A stretch of 64,000 nucleotides of DNA from Paraglaciecola algarum (GCF_021532655.1 NZ_JAKGAS010000001.1:1-64000); one strand, 5' to 3'. Numbered from the stretch's first letter, positions 9,548 through 18,654 are shown. Notes: generated from the letters alone by a model not told the origin. Program-made: numbers and translations.

Positions 9548-10543
9548 GTGCCTAAATTTACCTCAGCCTTAATCAAACCTTATTTCCCTGGCCTAGTCGT
9601 TTCAGTCATAGTGGGATTAGCTGCTTTGTTTTTAAGTCAGCATTATGGCGCTCCGGCCATGTTATTTGCTTTATTGTTAGGTATGGCTTTATCGTTTCTG
9701 TATGAAGATACCAATTGTAAAAAAGGTATCGAATTTACCTCAAGTCATATATTACGTTTAGGTGTGGCTTTATTGGGCTTAAGAGTGGCATTTGGTGATT
9801 TAGCGGTTCTAGGGTGGCATACCGCACTTCTGCTATTGGGTGCCATTATTAGCACTATATTTGTCGGTATTGTTTTGTCTAACTTACTTGGGCTACAAAA
9901 GCGTTTCGGTGTGTTAACCGGTGGCGCAGTCGGCATTTGTGGTGCGTCCGCTGCTATGGCCATTTCAGCGGTATTACCAAAGGCGAAACACAAGGAAAGA
10001 GATACCTTATTAACCATCATTGGCGTGACGGCTTTTTCTACCACGTCCATGATTTTGTATCCAATGATTGCCGCTAGTTTAGGGTTAAGTGCTACAGACA
10101 CCAGTATTTTTTTGGGTGGTACCATTCATGATGTTGCCCAAGTCGTAGGTGCGGGCTATTCGGTATCAGAACAAACTGGCGATTTAGCGACCTTAACGAA
10201 ATTGGTCAGGGTCGCTTTTTTATTACCTGTTGTCCTGTGTATTTTGCTGGTGATTAAAATGAATTTAAATAAGGATGTAGGTGGAAAAAGTCCTGGGGTA
10301 CCAGGGTTCTTAATCGCTTTTGTAGCCTTAATGACCTTAAATAGTTTAATCACCATTCCTGAGTTAGTTACCAAAGTCGCGACTGACTTGTCCCGTTTTG
10401 CGTTAATGATCGCGATTGCTTCAATTGGCATGAAATCCAATCTAGGCCAATTAAGAACGGTAGGCATTCGACCAATTATTTTGATCTTTTTAGAAACCGC
10501 TTGGATAGCTGGCGTGATACTGATGGCTTTACCTTATTTGTAG
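9548..10543 (+). CDS. YeiH/UPF0324 family putative anion (sulfate) exporter
   Basis: This 331-aa integral membrane protein has about ten hydrophobic segments. Recognisable family stretches are ILRLGVALLGLRVAFGDL, GAVGICGASAAMAISAVLP, FLGGTIHDVAQVVGAGYS and the C-terminal IASIGMKSNLGQLR. The family is annotated as a putative sulfate exporter, but the substrate is largely unproven. The start is a GTG, as no ATG lies before the first membrane segment. The ribosome-binding site is weak, which could mean coupling to the charged protein upstream. It converges on the sulfatase gene. Confidence 0.85.
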   Translation: MPKFTSALIKPYFPGLVVSVIVGLAALFLSQHYGAPAMLFALLLGMALSFLYEDTNCKKGIEFTSSHILRLGVALLGLRVAFGDLAVLGWHTALLLLGAIISTIFVGIVLSNLLGLQKRFGVLTGGAVGICGASAAMAISAVLPKAKHKERDTLLTIIGVTAFSTTSMILYPMIAASLGLSATDTSIFLGGTIHDVAQVVGAGYSVSEQTGDLATLTKLVRVAFLLPVVLCILLVIKMNLNKDVGGKSPGVPGFLIAFVALMTLNSLITIPELVTKVATDLSRFALMIAIASIGMKSNLGQLRTVGIRPIILIFLETAWIAGVILMALPYL

Positions 10544-10621
10544 AAAGGTGTCACTACCTGTTACTTTGTGAATGTTTAGAACAAAAACATAGGTAACAAG
10601 AAGTGGCGTTGATTTTGTAAA

Positions 10622-12469
10622 TTAGCTTGATGATTTAATCGGTTTTAAATACATATAGTAGGCACTTAAATCTTGGCCTTGGGTATGTAAAATACCTTCA
10701 ATATTATGTAAGCCCTTTCTTAAGTTGACTTCAAATGTTGCCACTTTTTGTTGTTGCGATATTTTTTGTATTTCTTTGTGTTGGCCTAACACTAATTCAA
10801 CACTTTCAACTTTTATCGCTTTGGCAGGACGTTTGTATAAGTCAAAGTTTTGATCCAGTTTTACCGCACTAAAATCCTTTTGGTAAATATCGCCAAAGCT
10901 TAGCCCTGACTCTTTTGGCCAGCGGCTGAATTCAACTTGATAGTTTCCTGCTACTTCAACATCGATATGCCAAGCGCCTCGGTTACGCACTCCTGCTCGC
11001 ACATGAGCTTGATCATAGGTAGCAATATCTCCGTACCAGGCTTGCGAAGTTAAGGTGATTTCAGCTTGTTTAGTTGGATTGATCACAGTGGGGGAGAGGC
11101 GTTGGTGTTTTGTCACGTCAGCCCACCAATCTTGATAAAAAGATTGTAATTCTTGAGCTTTTTCTGGGTATTGTTTAGCAAGGTTATGACTTTGTGTTGG
11201 ATCGCTCACAAGGTTATATAACGCTTTTCCAACCAGTCTCCACTTGTCTTGCAGTACAACATAGTCTTTGTCTTTGATTAACGAACCGTCACCTAAAGGT
11301 TTACCAAATGCGGCTTGGTTGTGGATCACCATTTTACGCTTGGCTAATCCACTTTTTTTATCAACTAGCAGTGGTTTAAGGCTGCTACCATCAAACTTCA
11401 CTGGGTGAGGTGTTTCCAATTTTAACAAATCGATTAATGTCGGTAATACATCAATTTGTGCCGTTAACTTATCTCTTGTTTGATTACCGACAAAACCACC
11501 TTTAGGCCAATACCAAAATGAAGCTGCTCTGTGTCCTCCTTCAAATGCTGAGGTTTTTCTTCCACGCATATTGGCATTATACCCTCTATCTGGTAAGCCA
11601 TTTTTACCACCGTCAAATCCTTTGCTGGTGCCGTTATCGGTCATATAAATAATTAAGGTGTTTTCAGCTAATCCATTGTGTTTTAAGAAATCTCGTAATT
11701 CGCCAACATTATTATCAATAGTTTCGATCATGCCGTAAAACCTTGCACGAGTTTCCGGTACCCCTTTTTCTAAATATGGCTTGAAAAACTTTTCTTCTAC
11801 ATTAAACGGCCCATGGGGGGCATTTGCTGCAAGGTAGATAAAAAATGGTTGGTGTTGGTTTTGAGTTTGCTTGATAAACTTTTTGGCTTGGTTAAACCAA
11901 ACATCAGTGGTGTAACCTTTAGTCTTGACTGGTTTGCCGTTGTCGAAATACGTATCGTCGAAATAGTCATTATCCCAATAATCAGGTACTTCTCCGGCCA
12001 CCCCTCCTGCGTGAATAAATGATTGGTCAAATCCACGGTCCGTGGGTCTAAATGGGTAATTGTCACCTAAGTGCCATTTGCCAAAAATAGCTGTGGAATA
12101 GTCATTGGCTTTAAACACATCTGCCATAGTCATTTCTTCTTTGTACAAATGGTTTCGGCCAGCGAAAGTCAACCAAACGCCAACTCTGGTGGAGTATCTT
12201 CCAGTCATGAGGCCTGCTCTAGAAGGTGAACAGGTTGGGTCAACATGAAAATCTGTCAATTGAATACCGTCGGTGGCTAGTTTATCTAAGTTAGGCGTTT
12301 TGATGACGGGGTTACCTGTGATGGAAAAGTCACCATAACCTTGATCGTCAGACAAAATAACAATCACATTGGTTTGGTTGTTAGTCGATGACTGTTGGTG
12401 GTGAGCAGAGATTGTTGGTTGGCTAAGAAGGGCAACAACAATACTAAAAATTATTACAGGTATTTTCAT
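10622..12469 (-). CDS. Secreted S1-family sulfatase (arylsulfatase type)
   Basis: This enzyme should hydrolyse sulfate esters, most likely on algal polysaccharides or aryl sulfates, outside the cytoplasm. A signal peptide covers about residues 1-22. Metal-binding Asp41-Asp42 lie in VILSDDQGYGD. The formylglycine motif C80-S-P-S-R lies in DPTCSPSRAGLMTGRYSTRVG, and the second metal site is in IIYMTDNGT. The length, 615 aa, is above the usual 450-550. The last 140 residues, from about 475, look like an added beta-sandwich domain. The Cys must be converted to formylglycine by another protein, and no such gene is in this window. It converges with the YeiH gene. Confidence 0.93.
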   Translation of the reverse strand: MKIPVIIFSIVVALLSQPTISAHHQQSSTNNQTNVIVILSDDQGYGDFSITGNPVIKTPNLDKLATDGIQLTDFHVDPTCSPSRAGLMTGRYSTRVGVWLTFAGRNHLYKEEMTMADVFKANDYSTAIFGKWHLGDNYPFRPTDRGFDQSFIHAGGVAGEVPDYWDNDYFDDTYFDNGKPVKTKGYTTDVWFNQAKKFIKQTQNQHQPFFIYLAANAPHGPFNVEEKFFKPYLEKGVPETRARFYGMIETIDNNVGELRDFLKHNGLAENTLIIYMTDNGTSKGFDGGKNGLPDRGYNANMRGRKTSAFEGGHRAASFWYWPKGGFVGNQTRDKLTAQIDVLPTLIDLLKLETPHPVKFDGSSLKPLLVDKKSGLAKRKMVIHNQAAFGKPLGDGSLIKDKDYVVLQDKWRLVGKALYNLVSDPTQSHNLAKQYPEKAQELQSFYQDWWADVTKHQRLSPTVINPTKQAEITLTSQAWYGDIATYDQAHVRAGVRNRGAWHIDVEVAGNYQVEFSRWPKESGLSFGDIYQKDFSAVKLDQNFDLYKRPAKAIKVESVELVLGQHKEIQKISQQQKVATFEVNLRKGLHNIEGILHTQGQDLSAYYMYLKPIKSSS

Positions 12470-12679
12470 AATAAGTACGAACGGTTAACAATTTACAATG
12501 AGGTAATTGTATGCGTAAACATGTAACATTGTATATAAATTAGGATGATTTTATGGCCATTAAATTTGTCGTTATATAATTGATTGAGACTTAATTATAT
12601 TGGCTTATATATTGCTAGATATAAAATACAGAGAGTATTTTGTTAGAAAATAGTCAAGTACAAGTCGTTTATTGGTCAA

Positions 12680-13354
12680 ATGGGACTTCACATGAAGAGT
12701 TCGTTATTAAAAATTGTTTCACCTCCGTTGTTACTATTAACGTTATCTAATTGCAGTAGTAATCTTTTTTCGGTTTCGATTGAAGATAAAAATGTATGTA
12801 TTAGTAACAGTGGAGAATCCATTCAATGTGAGTCTGTCAGCCAAAGTGAGTCGCATAAAAATGCTTACACTCCTCCTGAAGAGCCAGCTGCAGATGCTTT
12901 AACCGACCCAAGTCTGTTTCGAACAGGATTACATTTTAACTTGTTAAATGATTATGTGGAGCAAATGGCTTTGGATATTCGCCAGGATTTGTCGGAAACC
13001 AGATTAGCTTTTCCCATAGCAGTGGCATCTTTTGTTCATTTAGATTCCAGTTTGACCAACACTAATGTACTAGGTAACCAAATTGCTGAACATTTTATAA
13101 CTGAACTTAGAGATATGGGGTTGGCCGTGAGTGATCACAAAATAACTGGTCGATTACAAGTTACCCCGCGAGGCGATTTTGCCTTTTCTCGTGATGTTGA
13201 AAAGTTAAAAAACTCACAAAATGTAGGCTATGTATTAACTGGCACTATGACCAAACAAATGAATGGCACCTTGATAAATGCTCGTGTAGTGGGGCTTACA
13301 TCTAATATGGTGGTAGCGTCTAGCTCAAAGTTAATACCCAATGTAGTGTTGTAA
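12680..13354 (+). CDS. FlgO-domain lipoprotein-like protein (paralogue 1)
   Basis: The 224-aa product has a hydrophobic start ending in TLSNC, a poor but possible lipobox (Cys25, with Asn at -1). A FlgO-type domain follows from about residue 95, with FVHLDSSL..NVLGNQIAEHFITEL, RGDFAFSRDVEKL, YVLTGTMTKQMNGTLINARVVG. FlgO is an outer-membrane lipoprotein linked to flagellar function in Vibrio. An alternative start at 12692 (MKSSLLK) is equally credible. It converges on two paralogues at 13.5-14.8 kb across a shared terminator. No flagellar genes are present, so its role here is open. Confidence 0.8.
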   Translation: MGLHMKSSLLKIVSPPLLLLTLSNCSSNLFSVSIEDKNVCISNSGESIQCESVSQSESHKNAYTPPEEPAADALTDPSLFRTGLHFNLLNDYVEQMALDIRQDLSETRLAFPIAVASFVHLDSSLTNTNVLGNQIAEHFITELRDMGLAVSDHKITGRLQVTPRGDFAFSRDVEKLKNSQNVGYVLTGTMTKQMNGTLINARVVGLTSNMVVASSSKLIPNVVL

Positions 13355-13394
13355 ACCATCAGTTTATACCATTCTAAGACGAGATTTATTAAAT

Positions 13395-13430
13395 AAAAAG
13401 GCCGCTGTGATTTAACACAGCGGCCTTTTT
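13395..13430. terminator. Bidirectional terminator between convergent FlgO-like genes
   Basis: A 15-bp perfect stem (AAAAAGGCCGCTGTG and its complement) with an ATTTAA loop has an A-run on one side and a T-run on the other. It serves both the plus-strand gene ending at 13354 and the minus-strand gene ending at 13483. Confidence 0.92.
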
Positions 13431-13482
13431 ATTTGTCTTCAAGTTTTTATTTGTTTTAAGTTAAGTTCAGTTTTGATTAGTG

Positions 13483-14214
13483 TTATTGACTCACTAACTT
13501 AATACCGTCTACTAAGTTGTTGTTAAGTAAAGAGTTAGCTATGTCTGCAGGTAAAAATCCTTGAGCTGAAGCCACAACTGCTTTTGATTCAAACCCAACT
13601 ATGCGGGCATTAACCAACACACCACCTTGCTGTTTAGTCAATGTGCCTAATAGTACATAATCAGCTCGAACATCCGCTTTTAGTTCCAAAAAATCACGAC
13701 TCAAAGCAAAGTCACCGGTTTTGGTAATTCGGATATAATCGGTGGCTTTATAATCAATAACTGGAATACCAAATTTATGAATTTCATGAATGAAACTTTC
13801 AGCTATTTGATTACCCAATAAATTGGATGCAGAAAAATCACTATCTAAATATACAAAGCTAGTCACCATCATAGGTGTGGTTTGATTTACATATTGTAAA
13901 TTGGATACTAAGTCTTGCATTAACCCACGAACATAATGATTCACATTACGGTTTTTCGGGTTTAGTTTATTCATGGCGTAAGCGTTAGGCTCTCCGCCAT
14001 TTTGGCTGAACTTGTGTTTATAGTGGTTTTGAAAATGAGCACTGGCTTCAAGAGGTTGCATATTGTCAGTATCATCTGAATTTAAAACCTGAGTTTTTCC
14101 CGTTTCCATCTGTTTTTGATGGCTATTAAACTCTGAATTAGACGCGTTTGGATCGAGCCCTGCACAGCCATTAAGTAAAACACTCAAACAAAGAGCGAGT
14201 TTGCATAATTTCAT
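13483..14214 (-). CDS. FlgO-domain lipoprotein (paralogue 2)
   Basis: The product has 243 aa. The signal peptide ends in LLNGC, so Cys17 would be lipidated. The next hundred or so residues are polar and low in complexity. The FlgO domain starts near residue 110: FVYLDSDFSASNLLGNQIAESFIHEI, IRITKTGDFALSRDFLEL, YVLLGTLTKQQGGVLVNARIVGFESKAVVASA. Its closest relative in the window is paralogue 1. It lies 9 bp after paralogue 3 and forms an operon with it. Family membership is clear, but the cellular role outside a flagellar locus is not. Confidence 0.85.
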   Translation of the reverse strand: MKLCKLALCLSVLLNGCAGLDPNASNSEFNSHQKQMETGKTQVLNSDDTDNMQPLEASAHFQNHYKHKFSQNGGEPNAYAMNKLNPKNRNVNHYVRGLMQDLVSNLQYVNQTTPMMVTSFVYLDSDFSASNLLGNQIAESFIHEIHKFGIPVIDYKATDYIRITKTGDFALSRDFLELKADVRADYVLLGTLTKQQGGVLVNARIVGFESKAVVASAQGFLPADIANSLLNNNLVDGIKLVSQ

Positions 14215-14223
14215 TGTTTTCTC

Positions 14224-14835
14224 CTAATAGGCGCTACGATAAATTTGGCTATTTTTGAGCGTCACTTTTGAACTACTCCACATGGTATCGTTCGGTATAT
14301 AGTCTGTCGCAGCGGCTAGTACAATATTGTCTGGCAGTTGTACCAATCTAATATTCACTATGGTGCTATTTTCTTGTTTAGTATAAGTTCCGGTTAAAAA
14401 ATAGTCGGCAGATATGTTCTGATTTAAGTCGTTCACGTCTCTGCTTAACATCTTATCGGCAGCAGGCGTAATTTTTATAGTTGGCATGGTTTTGTATTCC
14501 ACAACTTGTAAGCCAGCTTGAGTGGCGAAGGTCATTAAACTTTCTTGAATTTGAATGCCTAACATTTTCGCTTGGGGCAATGAATCGCCGCTATCTTCTA
14601 CTGCCGGTAAAATTGTGCCGACAGCTACCGTTCGCACATTGTCAATTAACTGTGAGCTACTTAATAATTGGCGAGCTAATTTTTCCACATGTCTGTGTAA
14701 CGTATCTTGTTGGTGGAAGTTAGCTTCTTGCTGGTAGGTATTCGAGTTAAGGTTATCGTTAGAACTTCCCCAATCCGATAGTACACACCCAGATAGTAAT
14801 ACAGAGAAAGACAAAACCAATAATGAATAACGCAT
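14224..14835 (-). CDS. FlgO-domain lipoprotein (paralogue 3)
   Basis: This 203-aa protein starts with a lipoprotein signal (VLLSGC, Cys17). The FlgO-like core is LARQLLSSSQLIDNVRTVAVGTIL...AKMLGIQIQESLMTFATQAGL, IKITPAADKMLSRDVNDL, YFLTGTYTKQENSTIVNIRLVQL. It is more diverged than the other two, lacking the SFVxLD start of the domain. It leads a two-gene operon with paralogue 2. An 11-bp inverted repeat lies just upstream of its start. It is divergent from the DoxX gene. Confidence 0.83.
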   Translation of the reverse strand: MRYSLLVLSFSVLLSGCVLSDWGSSNDNLNSNTYQQEANFHQQDTLHRHVEKLARQLLSSSQLIDNVRTVAVGTILPAVEDSGDSLPQAKMLGIQIQESLMTFATQAGLQVVEYKTMPTIKITPAADKMLSRDVNDLNQNISADYFLTGTYTKQENSTIVNIRLVQLPDNIVLAAATDYIPNDTMWSSSKVTLKNSQIYRSAY

Positions 14836-14857
14836 AGTGAGTTCACACTTTATTAAA

Positions 14858-14881
14858 ATATTGCTTTTTGAAAAGCAATAT
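14858..14881. promoter_or_regulatory. Inverted repeat in the FlgO-like/DoxX divergent promoter region
   Basis: ATATTGCTTTT and AAAAGCAATAT form a perfect 11-bp inverted repeat around a TG centre, 23 bp before the start of paralogue 3. The near-absence of a loop favours a protein-binding operator over an RNA hairpin. No regulator gene is adjacent. Confidence 0.5.
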
Positions 14882-14993
14882 AAGTGCCAAGGAGAATAGC
14901 TTAAAGCCGGTAATTTGAGGTTTTCACTTTTTGGTCGAAATGTTTTGGCCTATTTGACTATCTATATAAACCTAGAGTTTTATCGGAGTTGTT

Positions 14994-15614
14994 ATGAAGG
15001 TTTTTCAGTTTTATCAAAGATCACACAATATATTAAACAAAAGTCGAAGTTTTGAAGGGCTTGCACCTTTATTAATTCGACTATATCTAGCCCCTATTAT
15101 GTTACAAGCAGGGTGGAACAAATACTCACACTTTAATGATATTGTGGATTGGTTTGGTAATCATGATTACGGGCTTGGTTTGCCATTTCCTGCTTTGATG
15201 GCATTTCTAGCGGTAGCTGCTGAATTAGTGGGTGGTGCGTTATTACTTGTAGGTTTGGCCACTCGTTGGGTGTCGATACCTTTAATGGTGACTATGCTGG
15301 TGGCTGCATTTTCAGTACATTGGCCAAATGGCTGGGCGGCAATTGCCGATGCGAATAGTTGGATGTCTAATGGCGTTCTCATGTTAAATGAAAATGTCAT
15401 GAGTGCCCCAGAAAAATTAGACATGGCTAAAAACCTTCTTGAAAAGCATGGTAATTATGATTGGTTGACTTCTAGTGGCAAATTTGTAGTACTGAACAAC
15501 GGCATAGAGTTCGCTATAACGTATTTTATTATGTTGTTGTCTTTGTTTTTTACTGGTGGTGGTAAGCACACCAGTATCGATTATTATTTAGCTAATCGAT
15601 ACTTAAACAAATAA
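14994..15614 (+). CDS. DoxX family membrane protein
   Basis: This inner-membrane protein has 206 aa and about four hydrophobic helices. The family pattern is LLIRLYLAPIMLQAGWNKYSH in the first helix, GLPFPALMAFLAVAAELVGGALLLVGLATRW in the next two, then SIPLMVTMLVAAFSVHWPNGW. The last helix is FAITYFIMLLSLFFTGGGKHTSIDYYL. DoxX relatives are linked to thiosulfate oxidation or to redox balance in other bacteria, but no general activity is established. The ATG follows TCGGAG, a good ribosome-binding site. Confidence 0.88.
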   Translation: MKVFQFYQRSHNILNKSRSFEGLAPLLIRLYLAPIMLQAGWNKYSHFNDIVDWFGNHDYGLGLPFPALMAFLAVAAELVGGALLLVGLATRWVSIPLMVTMLVAAFSVHWPNGWAAIADANSWMSNGVLMLNENVMSAPEKLDMAKNLLEKHGNYDWLTSSGKFVVLNNGIEFAITYFIMLLSLFFTGGGKHTSIDYYLANRYLNK

Positions 15615-15711
15615 CCTGAAAGTGATATAAAGGCTTTTTGTGCTTTTGGGTTTATTTCGTTGCTACAAGTGAATATCATAATGGCAATTAAAATTGTGTA
15701 AAGGTAAAGTC

Positions 15712-16263
15712 ATGCAGGCGTTAGATTTATTATTAAATAGAAGCTCTCAACCCAGACTACAAAGTCCAGCGCCTAAAGGACAAGTATTGGAAAATATTAT
15801 GCAAGCCGCTTTGCGAGCGCCAGACCATGCAGCTTTAACCCCTTGGCAATTTATTGTGTGTCAAAATCAAGGTTTAATTAAATTGGGTGAAATATACAAA
15901 CAAGCCGCAATTTCAGGAAATAAAACTCAAAAAGACATAGAACGCGCCCCGCAACTTCCAATTCGAGCACCTATGGTGATCGTGGCTATTTCTAAATACA
16001 CAGAACACGCTAAAGTGCCTTGGGTTGAGCAGGTGGCTTCTACTTCTTGTGCTGTGCACAGCATGCAAATGGCGGCTTTAGCTCAAGGGTTTGCAGGTGT
16101 ATGGCGAACTGGATTTTATGCTCAAGATGAACATGTAAAACAAGCACTAAATTTGCAAGAAAAAGATGAAATTGTGGGCTTTTTGTATTTAGGTACAGCT
16201 TGTACAGAAACACTGCCTAAACCAAGTAAAAACTCAAACGATTATTTTGAATTCTGGAATTAG
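15712..16263 (+). CDS. YdjA-type nitroreductase family protein
   Basis: This FMN-dependent oxidoreductase uses NAD(P)H. It is 183 aa, the same length as E. coli YdjA, when started at the ATG at 15712 behind AAAGGT; an upstream TTG in frame was rejected. It begins MQALDLLLNRSSQPRLQSPAP. FMN-binding segments are AALRAPDHAALTPWQFIVC near residue 35, VEQVASTSCAVHSMQMAALAQGFAGVWRTG around 110-140 and EIVGFLYLGT near the end. The physiological substrate is unknown. It is about 100 bp downstream of the DoxX gene on the same strand. Confidence 0.9.
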   Translation: MQALDLLLNRSSQPRLQSPAPKGQVLENIMQAALRAPDHAALTPWQFIVCQNQGLIKLGEIYKQAAISGNKTQKDIERAPQLPIRAPMVIVAISKYTEHAKVPWVEQVASTSCAVHSMQMAALAQGFAGVWRTGFYAQDEHVKQALNLQEKDEIVGFLYLGTACTETLPKPSKNSNDYFEFWN

Positions 16264-16736
16264 TCTTAGCTGTTATAAGTAAAGCTCTGGCGGTAATTGC
16301 CTTAGTAAATAGGTATTTAAGGATGGCTAAGTCAGCTTTACCTATTGACCAGTTAGTCAAAAACAGTTGCTTATTGTAACTATGTACTTTATAGTGCTTA
16401 ACGGTTTGTACAACCTCTCTCAATACAAACCTTCGATGTTATGTCTTTCCTTGATCCAGTCAGCCAGCATTAAAACAAAGTAATCAATAGGTTAAGTCTA
16501 TTTGAATTACATAATAACAAGCTGAATTATTGTACGGCGAAAAGTGAGCGTTAAGCACTGTGGTAGTTAGCCCCTAATAGGCAGATAAACTTACCAGTGT
16601 CTCCTTAGTAAAACCTTATTGCTTAATTAAGCCTTATGCTTAGTTAAGAATCTAGGCAGTATCGTCAACACTGTAGTGAAGCTTATTGAAAAATAAGATC
16701 GGGTTTGTACCTGGTCATTTTAAAGTGAGTTTTATT
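16264..16736. other. Intergenic interval without recognised content
   Basis: About 470 bp follow the nitroreductase gene. I see no convincing frame, no strong terminator and no RNA gene. Stop codons are frequent on both strands. Confidence 0.5.
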
Positions 16737-16907
16737 ATGTCTTATACATATAACGGAACACAGATCCGAGTGAAGTGCCCTGTGCATCAAATTTCTGTGA
16801 ATAAACAAAAAGTGGTATTTGCTGATAAGTGTGGCCAACAAATGAATACCTTTGCAAATAATACTGAAGCCAAACAATTTGTTGATTGGCTATTAAATAT
16901 ACATTAA
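16737..16907 (+). CDS. Small hypothetical protein (56 aa)
   Basis: From the ATG at 16737 the frame gives 56 aa with a balanced composition: SYTYNGTQIRVKCPVHQ, then a Cys in DKCGQQ and a C-terminal helix EAKQFVDWLLNIH. A longer version starts at 16686, but its first 17 residues look unlike a protein start. The ribosome-binding site is weak (AAAGTGAG). Two Cys and a His in CPVH...DKCG could bind a metal, but this is a guess. I do not recognise the family. Confidence 0.45.
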   Translation: MSYTYNGTQIRVKCPVHQISVNKQKVVFADKCGQQMNTFANNTEAKQFVDWLLNIH

Positions 16908-17158
16908 CAGTCCCTAATAGATAAGCTTGTTAAATGTAGCTGCGGTTAACGAATATGTTTAAATTAGCTCCAAGAAAATAAGCTTATTTTTTAGTGAATT
17001 GGTATCGGTTTGAGTATATCAACGGCTATTATCGACCAGTCAATGTATAACAAAGATAGATATTAATCCGGATGAGTTTGGATTAAAAATTAAGTCAAAC
17101 CTATAACAAATGGTAGTTTTTATGAGGGCAGGTTTTAATCTGCCCCATAATTTAATTA

Positions 17159-17644
17159 TCACGCATAATCAGACGCGTATGTTTCTTCATAGGTATGGGA
17201 ATAAAGTTCAAAAAGGTTACCAAATGGGTCTTCTAAATACACCATTTTGGCCGGTTTGTTATCATCTTGAGGGTGATAGCGCATTACATCCATTCTAACC
17301 TTCCCACCAAACTCTTCTGTCTTTTGCATCACAGTTTCAAAATCATCTGTTTGTAAACAAAAGTGGAATATGCCTAATCTCGAAAAATCAAGATCATGTC
17401 GCTCGGCTCGATCTTTCATTTCAAATAACTCAACGCCAATACCATCTGTTGTGACTAAATGGGCAATATTAAAGCCCTTAAAACCTTCGCCAAAAACAGC
17501 GATACACATTCTTCCTATGGCAGATTCTCGTTCTTCCATCACCTTAGTGTTGTTCATGATAATTCTTAGACCCAGTACTTTAGTGTAGAACTCCAATGCT
17601 TGATCCATTTCTCCGACCATAATACCGACATGATTCATTTTCAT
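17159..17644 (-). CDS. VOC (glyoxalase-fold) family protein
   Basis: This 161-aa vicinal-oxygen-chelate protein has two beta-alpha-beta-beta-beta units. Likely metal ligands are His in MNHVGIMV, Glu in GVELFEMK, His in LGIFHFCLQT and Glu in GNLFELYSH. Length and ligands resemble lactoylglutathione lyase or extradiol dioxygenase relatives; the substrate is unknown. The ATG at 17644 was chosen over an upstream TTG because GGAG lies 8 bp before it. It is divergent from a LysR regulator with a 122-bp shared upstream region, a common arrangement for a regulator and its target. Confidence 0.85.
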   Translation of the reverse strand: MKMNHVGIMVGEMDQALEFYTKVLGLRIIMNNTKVMEERESAIGRMCIAVFGEGFKGFNIAHLVTTDGIGVELFEMKDRAERHDLDFSRLGIFHFCLQTDDFETVMQKTEEFGGKVRMDVMRYHPQDDNKPAKMVYLEDPFGNLFELYSHTYEETYASDYA

Positions 17645-17718
17645 CGCTTGCTCCAAATATTGGTTGTTAACAATTTATAAGATGGAGTTAGTTTATGAAA
17701 ATACTGTTATTACATGAA

Positions 17719-17745
17719 ATTATCATTAATAATTAAAATGATAAT
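17719..17745. promoter_or_regulatory. Inverted repeat between VOC gene and LysR gene
   Basis: ATTATCATT and AATGATAAT are perfect 9-bp inverted arms around a 9-bp AT-rich spacer. The site lies 22 bp before the LysR start and 75 bp before the VOC start. This geometry suits binding by the adjacent LysR protein. Confidence 0.55.
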
Positions 17746-17766
17746 ATTTTGTTATGTAGGTGATTC

Positions 17767-18654
17767 GTGTTGAACCCAGTTTGGCTGCAAACATTCGTGA
17801 CCCTAGTGGATACAGGTCACTTTACTCAAACCGCTGAAAAACTATTTATGACTCAGCCAGGTGTGAGTCAACATATTAAAAAGCTTGAACAAGTGTGTGG
17901 CCACCCATTAATAAAACGAGAAAATAAATCTTTTGAGGTGACAGAGCAGGGACGTTTGGTATATCACCACGCTAAAAAGTTAGTCTCAAATGAGCAAGCT
18001 TTATTAGAACAATTAGCATTTGACGATCCTTATGCTGGAGATTGCACCTTGGCATGCACTGGCGCGGTGGCTTTATTTTTATATCCTAAGTTACTGACTC
18101 TTCAGGTTCAACATCCTAATTTAGTTGTAAGGCTCAAAGCGGCGCCAAACCATCAAGTATTGACCGACATTAAACAAGGCATTATTGATCAAGGCATAGT
18201 GACAGATATTCCTAATCAAAGTCTTTTTGATGCTATAGAGTTAGGTAAAGAAGAGTTGTGTTTAGTAGTACCGCTGAACGCACCCACTAAAGTCAATAAA
18301 GCACAATTGTTGCAACATTTAGGATTGGTCTGCCATCCAGACGCAGAACACTATTTGTCTTTGTATATCGCACAAAGTAAAGATCAAGAGCTAAAACAGC
18401 TCGATATTAAAAGTATTCCAGAGGTTGGGTTTATTAATCAAATCAGTCAAATATTACAACCCATAGTAAAGGGGATTGGTTTTACTGTGTTACCTAAAAG
18501 TGCCCTAGAGAGCTTTCATGATGTTAAACATTTAAAGGTGCTAACCCCCCAGCATCCAGTTATTGAAAGATTATATTTAGTCAAAAAGAAAAACCGCTTA
18601 TTGCCGGCTAGATATGAAACTCTTAACTCAGTTATCGAAAGTGAATGGCGCTAA
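17767..18654 (+). CDS. LysR family transcriptional regulator
   Basis: This 295-aa DNA-binding activator or repressor has a winged helix-turn-helix at residues 1-62 (LQTFVTLVDTGHFTQTAEKLFMTQPGVSQHIKKLEQVCG). A ligand-binding domain from about 90 to the end contains CTLACTGAVALFLYPKLLTLQ and GIVTDIPNQSLFDAIELGKEELCLVVP. The start is GTG, with TTG as the next codon. The likely target is the divergent VOC gene. The inducer is not deducible from sequence. Confidence 0.92.
   Translation: MLNPVWLQTFVTLVDTGHFTQTAEKLFMTQPGVSQHIKKLEQVCGHPLIKRENKSFEVTEQGRLVYHHAKKLVSNEQALLEQLAFDDPYAGDCTLACTGAVALFLYPKLLTLQVQHPNLVVRLKAAPNHQVLTDIKQGIIDQGIVTDIPNQSLFDAIELGKEELCLVVPLNAPTKVNKAQLLQHLGLVCHPDAEHYLSLYIAQSKDQELKQLDIKSIPEVGFINQISQILQPIVKGIGFTVLPKSALESFHDVKHLKVLTPQHPVIERLYLVKKKNRLLPARYETLNSVIESEWR

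Noticed and set aside
17126..17145. GGGCAG/CTGCCC hairpin downstream of the VOC gene
   Set aside because: Stem of six pairs without a T-run on the expected side; not a convincing terminator.
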